Source of the DNA: Sweltsa coloradensis
Taxonomy: Eukaryota > Arthropoda > Insecta > Plecoptera > Chloroperlidae
Length of the DNA stretch: 64,000 nucleotides
Direction: 5' to 3'
Assembly (NCBI GenBank): GCA_024449915.1
Contig: JAMZAV010002029.1
Location: 52,734-116,733 of the forward strand
The notes beneath the pieces were generated by a model, which saw nothing but the letters and a program-made list of their open reading frames with translations, was not told the DNA's origin and did not search any database. Position numbers and translations under genes: made by a program. The first letter of the stretch is position 1; the number at the start of each line of letters is the position of its first letter. Shown piece by piece: positions 36,303 through 46,892 of this stretch.

Positions 36303-36816
36303 TTGGATGAGCGAAGTGTAGACTTCAATTTCACTGACCCCACAAAAAAATTAGCTCGGGTGTTTTTTTTGTTGTTGTATTTTTGACTGTTTGTTCTCGC
36401 TCTTCCGGGAAAAAGGCGTATATGCGATCTTGATGAAAATTTGAGGGGACCTTCGAAATCTCTGAACTTAGATTTGCCACGTTTTTGGGTACAATCGATC
36501 AAATATTTCTTATGATTCACGTGATTTTACGATATTTTTAGATTTTAATTAGATATTTTCGTGATATTTGGCCCGCAACCGGGCAAATGGCTACTCCGAT
36601 CTTGATGAAACTTTATGGGAACGTTTAAAATCACTGAATTTATTATATGTTATGATTTTAGAGACATTTGAAGAAATATTTCTCATAGAAATCGTACTTT
36701 AATGATTTTTTCCCAATTTTTATTGCGACATTTTCGTGATATTTGGGCCGATAATAAACCATAAAATATCATCCATTAACGCGACTGGAAAAAAGCGTTA
36801 GCGAAGCGGCCTAGTT
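36303..36816 (+). mobile_element. Helitron-like non-autonomous element, copy 2
   Basis: Begins TTGGATGAGCGAAGTGTAGAC and ends ATCCATTAACGCGACTGG ... GCGTTAGCGAAGCGGCCTAGTT. The interior shares TTTCACTGACCCC, AATTAGCTCGGGTG and CCGATCTTGATGAAA with 43630-44544. Related text (ACGATATTTTTAG, TTTCGTGATATTTGG) appears twice as a decayed short tandem. It sits in a TT context, as expected for Helentron-type insertion. Confidence 0.65.
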
Positions 36817-37018
36817 TAAAGAAATATTTTATACATCTGAAATGTTCCTCTTAAATAAAAAGACACCAATACCATTTGACTTTCCTCAATATTGACAAAA
36901 TTAAACATTTGTCGAGCTTGGCAGAATAAGTAAACAGTAGGTTTATATTTTAAATATAATTACCAACAAGGCAAAAAAAAACACTATCTCAATGTATAAA
37001 ATCATTGTTTAGTTAACA

Positions 37019-37471
37019 TTAAGGCTATTCCAAAGCACTCTTACCGATATTTTGAAAGTCAAAGGAAAATGGCTGAATGTTGGTTGAATGAAAGGGAAAC
37101 TGGAATAAAAAAGAAGAAGAAATTATTATACGGGACAATAGCTCCCGTTCCCTTAAAAAATTATTTGTACCAGTGACAAAAAACTCGCACATCGAACATT
37201 ATTTTAAAAAATAATTTCTCATTATACTCGGTCCCGAGTCAAAGGTGTGTTTAAACAATAACAAAGCACAGCTCAAAATTAAGTATTGCACCAAGAACTT
37301 TAATTTTCTATTGACCTAAAGTTGCATATAATGGCCAAAATGAAGCTATTGTCCCGTAAAAATCTTGTTTTTATTTCTTTTTTATCCAAGTTCCTCTTTC
37401 ATTGAACCAACTTTCAGTCATTTTCCTTTAACTTTCAAAATATCGGTAATAGTGTTCTGGAATAGTCTTAA
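37019..37471. mobile_element. TTAA-flanked MITE with long inverted ends
   Basis: 37023 to about 37143 and about 37344-37467 are inverted copies of each other (about 120 bp, roughly 80-85% alike by eye), starting GGCTATTCCAAAGCAC and ending GTGTTCTGGAATAGTC. TTAA lies immediately outside both ends (37019-37022, 37468-37471). A TTAA duplication is the mark of piggyBac-type insertion, but the terminal bases are not the usual piggyBac CCC, so the superfamily is open. The middle 200 bp is non-coding. Confidence 0.75.
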
Positions 37472-37604
37472 GACGCAACCAATACAATGTTAATAACATA
37501 TCGTCGTGTATAAATTGTCAACATTTGCGTAGAATGTTCTCACTTCACCCGAACGAGTGCCCGCTAAACTCGTAACGCGACTAACAAATGATATGTAATA
37601 TCTA

Positions 37605-37998
37605 TAGTAGGCTGGATCCCCAGTCTCCAATACGTCTGCACAGGCGCGAGCGTAGCAAGTTGAATCGTCAATCTGACCTATTCACGATGGCGATTGGTGT
37701 TTTAATTTATGCTTTACATCATGTTTAGATGTGATTAAGTATTTTAAGGATTGTTTTGGTATAGTTTTAGCTTGTGCAGCATGGGAATGCACAAACAAAA
37801 ACAATAAGAAGTTATTGCATAAGGGAATTTAGTAATCGTTTGGTGTTAATGGCAATGCTCACCTATCAATCTGACAACAATCTTGAAAAATATTTGGGCT
37901 ACAAATCGCTACTACCTAATTTAACATAGAAACTGACCTATTCAAGATGGCTTCTATAGTCAAGTCAGTGCACCAATGACTGGGGATCTAGCCTACTA
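37605..37998 (+). mobile_element. TA-type MITE, copy 3 (best preserved ends)
   Basis: Terminal inverted repeats of 21 bp with one mismatch, TAGTAGGCTGGATCCCCAGTC facing GACTGGGGATCTAGCCTACTA. TA dinucleotides flank both ends (37603-37604, 37999-38000), as with Tc1/mariner-like transposases. The 394-bp interior has no frame worth reporting and matches copies 1 and 2. Confidence 0.78.
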
Positions 37999-38576
37999 TA
38001 AATGTTAAATGTCATTGCGAGTAACTCCACCACAGTAACCAGGACTCGGTTATTATTCAGTGTAGTGAAACACAAATGTCCCGGCCGTAAAGACTGGCTG
38101 TGGTTCCCTGGCTATTTCGCCTCGAGCTGGTCCGTGTCATTTCGTGGCCCCGTCCATTAACAGTGTTCGGAACGCTACTGATCTAATATTGCGCCGGGAA
38201 AGAGCTATAAAGATGGAAGGCAACAAAACGCTGTTTATTAAATAACCATATCATAATGGGTTTTGTCTTCGCGAGGGATGTTCGTTCACGGGCTCGGAAT
38301 AGAGCGGACAGTGGTGGCCAAAGTTGGATTCCGGGGATTTCAGGGCTTACAAAGTGATATTCAATTCAAAGTGGGAAGAAGAAAAGTATGTTTCATAAAG
38401 TAGGACATGATTTACAGAGATTTTCCATCACATAAGGCGAATTTCGTGTGTAGGAAGAATCTTTTTTTGTTTTGGGGCGGAGGCGGGGGGGGGTGGAGCT
38501 AAACTGACTTTAGATAATACGTACGTACTTACAATAAACAGAGTTGAATTTATGATAAATACATTCCCATTCTAAA
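37999..38576. other. No recognised gene; GC-richer patch
   Basis: 38080-38330 is richer in G, C and CpG than its surroundings, but no open frame, splice pattern or known element is evident. A G run at 38481-38494 is preceded by GGGGCGGAGG and could form a G-quadruplex. Confidence 0.5.
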
Positions 38577-38645
38577 ATAAATAAATAAATAAATTCGTAT
38601 TCAGTGTCTACCCACTCAGTCAGAAAACCTATTTTTAGGGGGTGA
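38577..38645 (-). repeat. Isolated SINE/LINE 3' tail
   Basis: Minus strand: AAAAATAGGTTTTCTGACTG, AGTGGGTAGACACTGAATAC, then TTTATTTATTTA. A diverged copy of the tail that ends SINE families A and B. Confidence 0.55.
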
Positions 38646-39440
38646 GGCGAACATTAAATTACTTATTTATTTGTATTAAACTAATTGATGCATCTTATAT
38701 AGCTGAAAAAATAATTTTATAAATTAGTTCTTCTGATACCAGAGAAGAAAATATAAGTTGGAAGAAGCGAAGAAAATACTATGCATTAAAACAAAGTAGT
38801 TGAAGTTAAAAGTAAATAAAAAGGGGACTTGTCGATTGAATGTAGATAATGTTTATGAGAGGGAGATTGCATTGCAGTTATACCACCATTCATGTAATCC
38901 AAATATTATTAAAATAATAAATGTATTGCAAAGGATTTCAAATGCCATGTTTATTCAACATAGTAATCATTGTTATAAACCTGGAATTTTGCTGCTCTGG
39001 CTTTCATATACCAATGTTTTGCAAAAAGAGATTGGTGAACGAAGTCACGTTGCCGAAGTCTGCATCCACTTAAACCAGCCTAACCCTAATTTATGATACG
39101 CAAACATTCGCATCCATAACCTCGTAAAGTCACGACAGAAACGTTTAATTTCCAAATAAATGTGATGCATCTTTTATGAAGCCTGATTTAAATCAACAGT
39201 GTAGGAAATTAGATTGTATTTTGTTTGCAGGAATCAAATCAGGTTGAACAAATACTATTATCGGAAAGAGTCTCGATTGCGGCGTGGTTCTAGTTACGTT
39301 TGACGCTCGACACAACAGGAGCTGAATGTGGTTCGACGAGTATCGTGTGTCCGGCCATCTACTCTGAGTACCTCTTTTGTGAATAAACACAACCAGATAA
39401 AACAAAACATTACCCCCCCTCACCCCTTCACCGTCAGAGG
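38646..39440. other. No recognised gene
   Basis: AT-rich. A 98-codon frame at 38800-39096 has no ATG start and no recognised domain. Confidence 0.45.
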
Positions 39441-39665
39441 TGCTCACGCGTTACGATGAGACTCTGATTCGGGAGATCCCGGATTCGAATCCCGTCACCG
39501 GCAATATTGACTGAAGATTGTCCGCGGGTTTCTTCAGTCGTTAATGCTAGTACAAGGGATTGAGTCCTCTTAAAACAGACCTTGGACATCCCTTCAAAAA
39601 TTGTAAAAATTCCAAAATACGTAGTTCGACACCTGAAGAGAGGCATAAAATGTCCCATAGGTAGA
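39441..39665 (+). mobile_element. SINE family A, head-truncated copy
   Basis: GACTCTGATTCGGGAGATCC and the near-B-box GGATTCGAATCCCGTC start the recognisable part. The body words TTCTTCAGTCGTTAATGCTA and GATTGAGTCCTCTTAAAACA, and the end ACACCTGAAGAGAGGCAT, parallel the complete copy at 3186-3486. The shared 3' tail is missing. Confidence 0.72.
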
Positions 39666-42436
39666 AATATCACGATACATTTTTTTCAAAATTGAATTTT
39701 CTTTCCTTAGCAATATCACACGAGCTTTACAATTTTCTGTTAACCGTCACCATTGTAATTAATATGCAACATTTATTAAATATATAATATTGATAGTATA
39801 GTAGTTGATAGTAGTTTAATATAGTTAACCTGTACGATGTTCCGAAGAGAAATAAAAATAATCAACAATTTATCAGTATAATGAATTACCCCTTAACCTG
39901 TTTGCAGAAATAACCACGAAACGAACAGGTTAATACAAAAATAAATTAAAATTAAAAAACTGAAATTTGAATTTCTTCGAAAAATACTTGAAAACTGTTT
40001 TCTTTAATTAGAATAGTTAACTTGTCGACATCTCTTGAGGATGTTCTAAAAAAGTTTTTTTTGGAAGAGGAGAACACAATTTCCCGAGTTCAACACGCTT
40101 CGCTATTAATTATAAAAATGTGTAATGCAGAGAAAAGTTTAGCTTTACTTTTTTAAGTTTGAGACCATTGGGAGTTATTCTTGATGCCGTAAATAACAAC
40201 ACTTGGCGGTTTTCACACTTGTGAAGGAAGGTAATTAGAGAGAGAAATGTTTTATTATGCGGCTAGGAAAGTTGGGAAAAACTTCTGTTTCATTACGAGG
40301 AAAAAATAAAAAGTCGATGCGCGAGAAACAACGCATTGCTGAGTTAATCAGCAGGTTAACTTAAGTTAAAGTTCCTCATGCTTATTGAAAAGAGTTTATG
40401 AAAGTATTCATTATTCTTTCTTGCAAAATCTAATTTACTATTGTTTTTAATTCAGTATAAATTACATAAATTAACCATATAACAGCGGAAGAAACTAAGA
40501 ACGCCAGCGGGAGAAATGGAAAATGAAACAATTATGCCATTTAGTCCCACGTTAAATAAAAGTGTTGTAAAATATATACATCTTATCAGTAATTCAAAAG
40601 TTAAACATACTTCTATGCTAACAAGATCGTTTTGAATAACCGTTTTCCGGATCAGAGCGGATAGGAGAATATATTCTGACAAGTAATATTTAAATAATGA
40701 AATTTGGATTCGATTGCGTGTTTTTTTTTATGAAGAATGGATGGATGCAAGCCTCAAATTTTTCATCAGCATTAATCAGTTACCATTTACGACTAACCAT
40801 AACGTATAAAAATTAATACGTAAAACGATAAGTTATAACAATGGGTTACAATAAGTACTGCAATGTTGTCAAATTCAAAGCGACTACTCAACAGATATGA
40901 ATGCATGTTTTAACTATTATTATTAACTATTTTTTTAATAAAAAATGAGTAAGTTGATTCGCAATTCCAATTAGTATGTTATTATCAAGCGAAATATGAA
41001 TAAAACTGCTTGTATGACGACTTCATCTACTCTAGTATTTTATTCTAGAACATTATCGGAACGTGACGAGATGCGACATATATGAAAGACTGTTACTCTG
41101 TAGTGATTGATCAAAAGAACGTCAAACTGACATTCAGGCTTTTACAGCGACAGAACTCTTCTTATTGAAGGCAATTGAATCGCCTGTGATAAATTGAGCA
41201 CATCAAACTTTTATTCTGTCTACGTTTTTACACAAAAAAGAGAAGAGAAAAATAAAATAGTTTCATTTTTATTTTTACATTGACAAATTCGGTAACAAAA
41301 TGTTATGATGAGAGACATTTAGTGAATCACGATTAGTGGCTAATGGACGGATCGTCGAGTGTGGGACGGGAATAGATGGGTTAAAAGGGTTGACCGCTGC
41401 GAATTAATCATTAATGAAATGAACAGATTAACTGAAGTAATGTTTGCTTTGCAACAGGGGGATTACGAAATACGAATATGCATCAATGGGTAACTGTAAT
41501 TATTTCCAAATAATTTCAAATCAAAAACCCCACACCAACGGATAAAACGACTAGAAGTCTCAGTCTTAATCTGATTTTTTTAAAAGTCTATCTAGAGTCA
41601 GAAAGAAATGTATTTTGCTTACACGACGAGCATTTTATTTCCTTAACAAAAATTGCCTTTAAACGAAACATAATAAACATCAACTACAAATATTGATTGA
41701 CACTTCGTACTATACTGATCACATAAAATTATAAGGATTTTTGAAAAAATGCACCCCCAAAAATGGTAAAATATGATTTTAAAATGTGATTTGTAATTTG
41801 TTTTAATAGTTTTGCCTATATATGTAGTTTATTTTTAATGCGGGCTAGTGAAACTTATCGAAATAACCACGTTTGCCACTGACTGGACAAAATTATAATT
41901 TCAGCCACATATAAATGCTTAAAACATAGACTGAGAATCATGTAGACATATTAAACTAAAAACATTACCGTTATATCAGTTGAAAATACAACAGATGAAA
42001 GAAAAAGTGCATCCTTATCAGATTAGGGTTTCTCTTAAAAGTGTGTAAGTAACATAGAAGTAGCTCTAACAACAAGTAGCCGCTATATAGATGTTCGGCA
42101 GTACGCCCAGGGAGTAGGGACCATAATCTTGATTAGTCTTTACAGCCTAAGTCGAAATGAGCAATCAGTTTCTTTGATTCGAGTCTTCCTTAGAGACCAA
42201 GAAGTCTGACATCTTCTCAGCCCAGAAGTCTGAGACTAAGACACGACTTACTCGACCGCAGAGATGAAGTCACATCGTCACAAGACTAGGTCTGAGGGAC
42301 ATAGACTGGTGGCTAAGCAGCGACCAACCAGAAGGAATAACAGCAAGACGTCATCAGAACGCGGCCATTTTGAACGCGGCCATATTGGTTGGCACTATGG
42401 CAGATCCTTCACTGAAAGCCTCAGACCCAAAACAAT
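39666..42436. other. No recognised gene
   Basis: AT-rich to about 42050, then a less AT-rich stretch. A 63-codon frame at 42264-42455 resembles nothing known and runs in a different phase from the LINE that follows. Confidence 0.5.
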
Positions 42437-43330
42437 AATAATAACGGTTCAATAATTGAATCAAAGGATCATGTAAAATTACTCGGCATCATTATATCAA
42501 AAGATCTTAAGTGGAACAAACACACAGATTTCATTCGTGCAAAGGCCGTTCGACAGTTATATTTTATTGCTCGAAATCTGGCAAATGCCCAAGTCAATGT
42601 AAAGAGAACAGTGTATCTTGCACTTGTAAGACCACAACTAACGTATGCTTGTCCTGCTTGGAATCCAACTTCAGAAACCAACGAAATCAAATAAGAGCGT
42701 GTGCAGAGTAGAGCTACTAGATTAATTGCAAAAATGTCAAGTCACCAAAATTCAAGTGCCACAGCAAGAAGAAAAACTTTGAAAATCCCAACTTTAGAAG
42801 AGTATAGAAAAACGACAGATCTTCAATTTCTTTGGGGAATGCTTCATGGTACAACTGACCTCAACCCATTTCACAGGATTCAAATCTGCAATCGTGGAAG
42901 AGAGTACGGACGTGGTGTCACCATGAAACCTCCCCAGGCAAGAACTTCGTCCTATCAACAAGGATATTACTATCGGAGTTGCAGATTATGGAATGATTTG
43001 CCGGTGGACATCCGTGAACTACACACTCGGAGCCATTTCAAATCTGCACTAAAAAATTTCTTTTCTGGTGTATCCTGATAATTTTATTCTATTCACAATA
43101 CCATTCATGTTTGTCATAATTTTATCACCCTCACTTTTTACATGTCTACACACACATTGTTTTCTATAATTGTATAATGTATTTTTAATTAATTTAATTG
43201 CAATGTATTAGTATTAGTATTGAGTAGGTTGCTAGACACTAAAATGTGAATGGGGCTATGCCCTCTTTTAGCAACCTATAACACATCAATGTGTTAAAAC
43301 AATAAATAAATAAAAATAAATAAATAAATA
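42437..43330 (+). pseudogene. LINE (CR1/Jockey-like) 3' fragment
   Basis: One frame from about 42437 to the stop at 43076-43078 encodes the C-terminal end of a non-LTR reverse transcriptase. It has KLLGI followed by a short K.DLKW patch, then YLALVRPQLTYACPAW, RVQSRATRLI, RRKTLKIPTLEEYR and RSCRLWNDLPVDIR. A single in-frame TAA at 42692-42694 interrupts it. The catalytic part and ORF1 are missing, as in 5'-truncated insertions. The 3' UTR carries a stem (GGTTGCTA facing TAGCAACC) and ends in TAAA repeats to about 43332. Such elements reverse-transcribe at the target site. One stop in about 210 codons indicates a fairly recent insertion. Confidence 0.88.
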
Positions 43331-43629
43331 AAGGTAAAACTTTACTTTTAAGCTATCTATAATTTTGCATATTGTATATTATGCTTTATTAAAAAAAAAT
43401 CACATACCCATGCATGACGAAGGTCAAGGCTATACACTATATTGCTATTTTATTATAATTTTATTACTATATTATTATTATATTATTAATACTTTAATAT
43501 AATACACGGTATTTATAATGTATTGTATTGTATATTCCAAAATAAAAACAGAGCAAATAAACAATATACACTAAAGGATAATTTCACCGCATAAACACAT
43601 GTCACAATTTATTTTTTTCGTTTTACTTT

Positions 43630-44544
43630 TTGGATGAGCGAAGCGAAGACTTCAATTTCACTGACCCCCCAAAAAATTTAGCTCGGGTGTTTTTTTTTTG
43701 TCTGTTTGTTTTCTCTCTACCGGGCAAACGGCATATCCGATCTTGATAGAAATTTAAGGGGACCTTCGAAATCTCTAAATTTAGAGGTGTATTGGTTTTG
43801 GGCACAATCGAAGAAATATTTCTCATGAATATCGTACTTTTACGATTTTTACGATTTTTAGTGCGATATTTTCGTGCCATTTGGGCCGATTCTGACCAAA
43901 CGGGTGGGGCTACAACGGTCATATTATACATGGACATTAAAGTTGTGGTGATGTAGCACCTTTTGAAAGAAAAAATTGAAAAAGTTAGCCAGAATCCATA
44001 GAAATAAAGCTTTTAATAAAAATTTTTACGGTTTAGTGCGATATTTTCGCGCCATTTGGGCCGATTGTGACCAAACAGGTAGGGCTACAACGTTCATATT
44101 TAACATGGACATTAAGGTTATGGTAATGTAGTACCTAATGAAACAAAAAGTTGAAAAAGTTAGCCAGAATCCATAAAAATAAAGCTTTAATATGAGTTTT
44201 TTACGGTTTAGTGCAATATTTTCGTGCCATTTGGGCCGATTATGACCAAACAAGTGTGGCTACAACGTTCATATTAAACATGGACATTAAGGTTATGGTG
44301 ATGTAGTACCTTTTGAAACAAAAAGTTAAAAAATTAGCCAGAATCCATAGAAATAAAGCTTTTAATATAAGTTTTTTACGGTAAATAATAACAATTTACA
44401 AGAACCAATAGAAACTTGACAACAATCACCTACAATGCATAGGAAGCAAAGCAAAGCACTTGCAAAAGTAAAGATATCCCACGCAAACCAAAAACTTAAA
44501 AAAGCTCATCCATCAACGCGGCGGGACTTTAGCGTTTTCCTAGT
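43630..44544 (+). mobile_element. Helitron-like (HINE/pearl-type) element with tandem core
   Basis: The 5' end TTGGATGAGCGAAGCGAAGAC and the 3' end AAAGCTCATCCATCAACGCGG, then CCTAGT, match the family at 35102, 36303 and 61549. The middle holds three ~175-bp tandem units (43856-44381). After the core, GAAACTTGACAACAATCACC is shared with 35102-35991. Short open frames on the minus strand reflect the repeat and are not genes. The terminal hairpin is degraded here (GCGTTTTCCTAGT). Confidence 0.72.
43856..44381 (+). repeat. 175-bp tandem repeat, 3 units
   Basis: Units start at about 43856, 44031 and 44206. Each runs from TTTAGTGCGATATTTTCG through CATTTGGGCCGATT, CTACAACGTTCATATT and ACATGGACATTAAGGTTATG to AATAAAGCTTTTAATA. 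About one unit of the same sequence is present in the element at 35102. Unit length is close to the ~160-bp core of bivalve pearl elements (established knowledge). Confidence 0.88.
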
Positions 44545-45376
44545 AACCAACAAAAGATATTGTTTAAATAATATATTGGTTGAGTAAATCGTTAAAAGAA
44601 TAAAACTAAGTTCGTTGCCGAATCGTGATCAAGCAAAAGTCATTACTAATTACTTAGTGACAATCTCCTGTCCAACCCTTGGTGAGGTGAATACAAAAGG
44701 GTTTTGTCTCTGATATGGGTTGAAGTAGGGGAAGGAGGGGGGAGGGGGGTGTAAACAAAACATTAACAACACTTGACGCGGAACACGGTAGATACAGGTC
44801 AGCACATCTCGTTCAACCGGATAACATTGTTATAAACTTCGATGCAGCTCCAACAGCAAACAATTAGTTTAACACGTATTTTCCATTAGCCGAAGTGACG
44901 GCGTTTTTGCTCCCTGCTCTTGTTTGAAAGTGGCAACAGATTTAACGACGTACGGTCGCTACCGTGTAGTGCAGTTGGTATAGGTGTAAAGCAGTGGGTC
45001 AAACAGAACCTTTACGACATCCCCCCTCTAGTGTTGTACCTCACATCTCACTCATTAGTCACCCATTTGCAAGCAGAACTCAATATAGTATTACAATCTT
45101 TAACAAAAGTTTAATACTTAAAAAAAAAGTAAAGTGTTAAATACTGTTTAGTTTTTGTAACCTTTAATTTCTTTTAGTTGCGATTTTGACATTAATCCAT
45201 CTTTCACTACCCATACAAGATTATTTTGGAGATTTATTTTAATTTGATCTATAAAACCAAAAATTCGAGACAAAAATGTTATCATGATCGAGTCAAGTTT
45301 AATTATCAACTTGCGTGTTTGAAACGATGCAAATTTGAATTTTTAAAATAAAACTTAATGGTCTACATCTGATTAT
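44545..45376. other. No recognised gene
   Basis: Holds a G-rich run (44727-44751, several runs of 4-6 G) that could form a G-quadruplex. Otherwise AT-rich. Confidence 0.5.
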
Positions 45377-45646
45377 TTGAAGAAACAGTTGTACAAATTT
45401 AATATAGAAAGATATGTTTTCCCAAACGTAAATAGGAGAAAATCGTACAGTACTAAATTTATTCATGACAATATTTTTTCTAGTGAAGAATTGAAGGATT
45501 TCGAGGACCGTAATATTAATATCAGACGGTTTTCGGGAGAATGTACCGCGTTAATTATAGAGTGTAATAACACATACCTGTGTTATTGCGAGCTTGACGT
45601 TTCGCAGCCTTCTGTGAGCCGCATTGTCCAAAGACTGAAGAGTTAG
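45377..45646 (+). pseudogene. Possible Harbinger transposase fragment
   Basis: An 89-codon frame ends in DVSQPSVSRIVQRL, close to the helix-turn-helix line (VSQ.TVSRIV) near the start of PIF/Harbinger nucleases. FSSEELKDFEDR and RRFSGECTALII before it fit the N-terminal lead of that family loosely. Family proteins are 300-400 residues with a DDE triad. Nothing downstream continues the nuclease, and the stretch between ALII and the HTH is shorter than usual, so if correct this is a deleted remnant. It could also be chance. No inverted ends or 3-bp duplication were located. Confidence 0.4.
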
Positions 45647-46726
45647 TTACTTCAACGTCTCTTACAATTATTGGAATTATGTGAAAATTGTTCACCAAGA
45701 TTATGCAACATGATAACCGAGATTCAGATAACGCTTTAATAGGTAAAATGCGTGTTAAGAACTCGTGTCTTTCACCCTGTCCTCAAAATATAAATTAAAC
45801 GTCCATTGTTAAAAACTCTTCAAGATCCCGACTTGATGGTTGTTACTTAAAAACACTGAAATCTCCATCCTTGATGTTGATCAGAGCTAACTCGCCCAGG
45901 GAATTGTTACACGTCACGCTTAACTATTGTTTTCCTGGCAAAATACGAGTCAACATAGTTTTCTCGCTGCATTTCCATCTAAACGAAGCAGAGAATTTAC
46001 TTAACTAGATTTCCAGTGGGATTATCTTCGGATCGCGCCAACGTCGCTCGTTATTTACCACCCCGATCTGAGAGCCGCGCTATCTGGGAGACATCAGACC
46101 CACTAACTACCTAAGACATCGCTGTTTTTCAACGTTCGGGTTGAATAACTCACGATTTTGTCTTTCTATGAGGGAATGATGTTGAACTTAATTCTAAGCC
46201 CCTCTTATAAACCAGACGTGCTTTCACGTAATTCTAATGAAATATAAAAGAGGATTATAAAACGACATGATTGGGAAACCTTTCATTAAATTTATATTAA
46301 AAAACTAAGATGTAAAATAAAGGACTTTAGTTTCATGTTCCTTTGTAGCACCTTTAGAATTAGGTGACGCTTTTAATGATAAGTAACAAACAACAAGTTA
46401 CTTTGTTACAGTGGCACAGCAGAGCGTTCATTGGAGTAAAACAATGTTAGGTTCAATCTTTACAACAAAAATACGCCGACAAAAAGTTTTAAGTTAGAAG
46501 CTCGATTAGAAATTTGTTTTCAAAGACTGCTTATTCTTAAAAGTAATAACTTTTTGTGATAAGACTTTATTTTACGAATTCAGTTGTATCTTTGCTGGTT
46601 ATATTTAAAGAAACTACCCACAGGGTATATCATATCAACAAAAAATGTGCTTTAAAAATGTTTTAAACATATTTATATTAATATTTAGCCTCTAGCGTTG
46701 CCCATTAGTTCAGCGGATTAAGATGG
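45647..46726. other. No recognised gene
   Basis: AT-rich with a GC-richer patch at about 46020-46110. CCATTAGTTCAGCGGATTAAG at 46701-46721 resembles a pol III A box, but no B box follows at the normal distance. Confidence 0.45.
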
Positions 46727-46892
46727 TTGGTAGAAGTGCCGGGTACGGAATGTGCATTAAAAAAATGGAAGTCCCATCCCTTAACTACAAGGGTTAACAA
46801 ACACATTCTGTATCACCCTTGTTGAAGGGCAATGCCAATAAAAAGCACATGGCAAAGACAGAACAGACGGATGGACGGACGGACGGACGGAC
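46727..46892 (+). repeat. GGTGGAGG motif joined to repeat block T
   Basis: TTGGTAGAAGTGCCGGGTAC (two changes from the common motif) starts a 166-bp stretch. It continues through ATTCTGTATCACCCTTGTTG and AAGGGCAATGCCAA, the inverted form of the second half of block T, and ends in GGAC repeats (46870-46892). This locus suggests the motif is one terminus of a repeat whose other end is the GGAC/GTCC-rich region. Confidence 0.55.

Noticed and set aside
38080..38330. GC-richer patch as a CpG-island promoter or exon
   Set aside because: No open frame, splice sites or downstream gene could be found, so composition alone is not enough.
43623..44253. Minus-strand frames of 104 and 75 codons with similar peptides
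   Set aside because: The peptide similarity comes from the 175-bp tandem units. There is no independent coding evidence.
44727..44751. G-quadruplex-like G runs (also near 11360 and 38481)
   Set aside because: The composition permits a quadruplex, but there is no adjacent gene or conservation to give it a role.
46701..46746. tRNA-derived SINE head ending at the recurrent motif
   Set aside because: An A-box-like word is present, but the B box is not met (GGGTACGGAA) and the spacing is too short.
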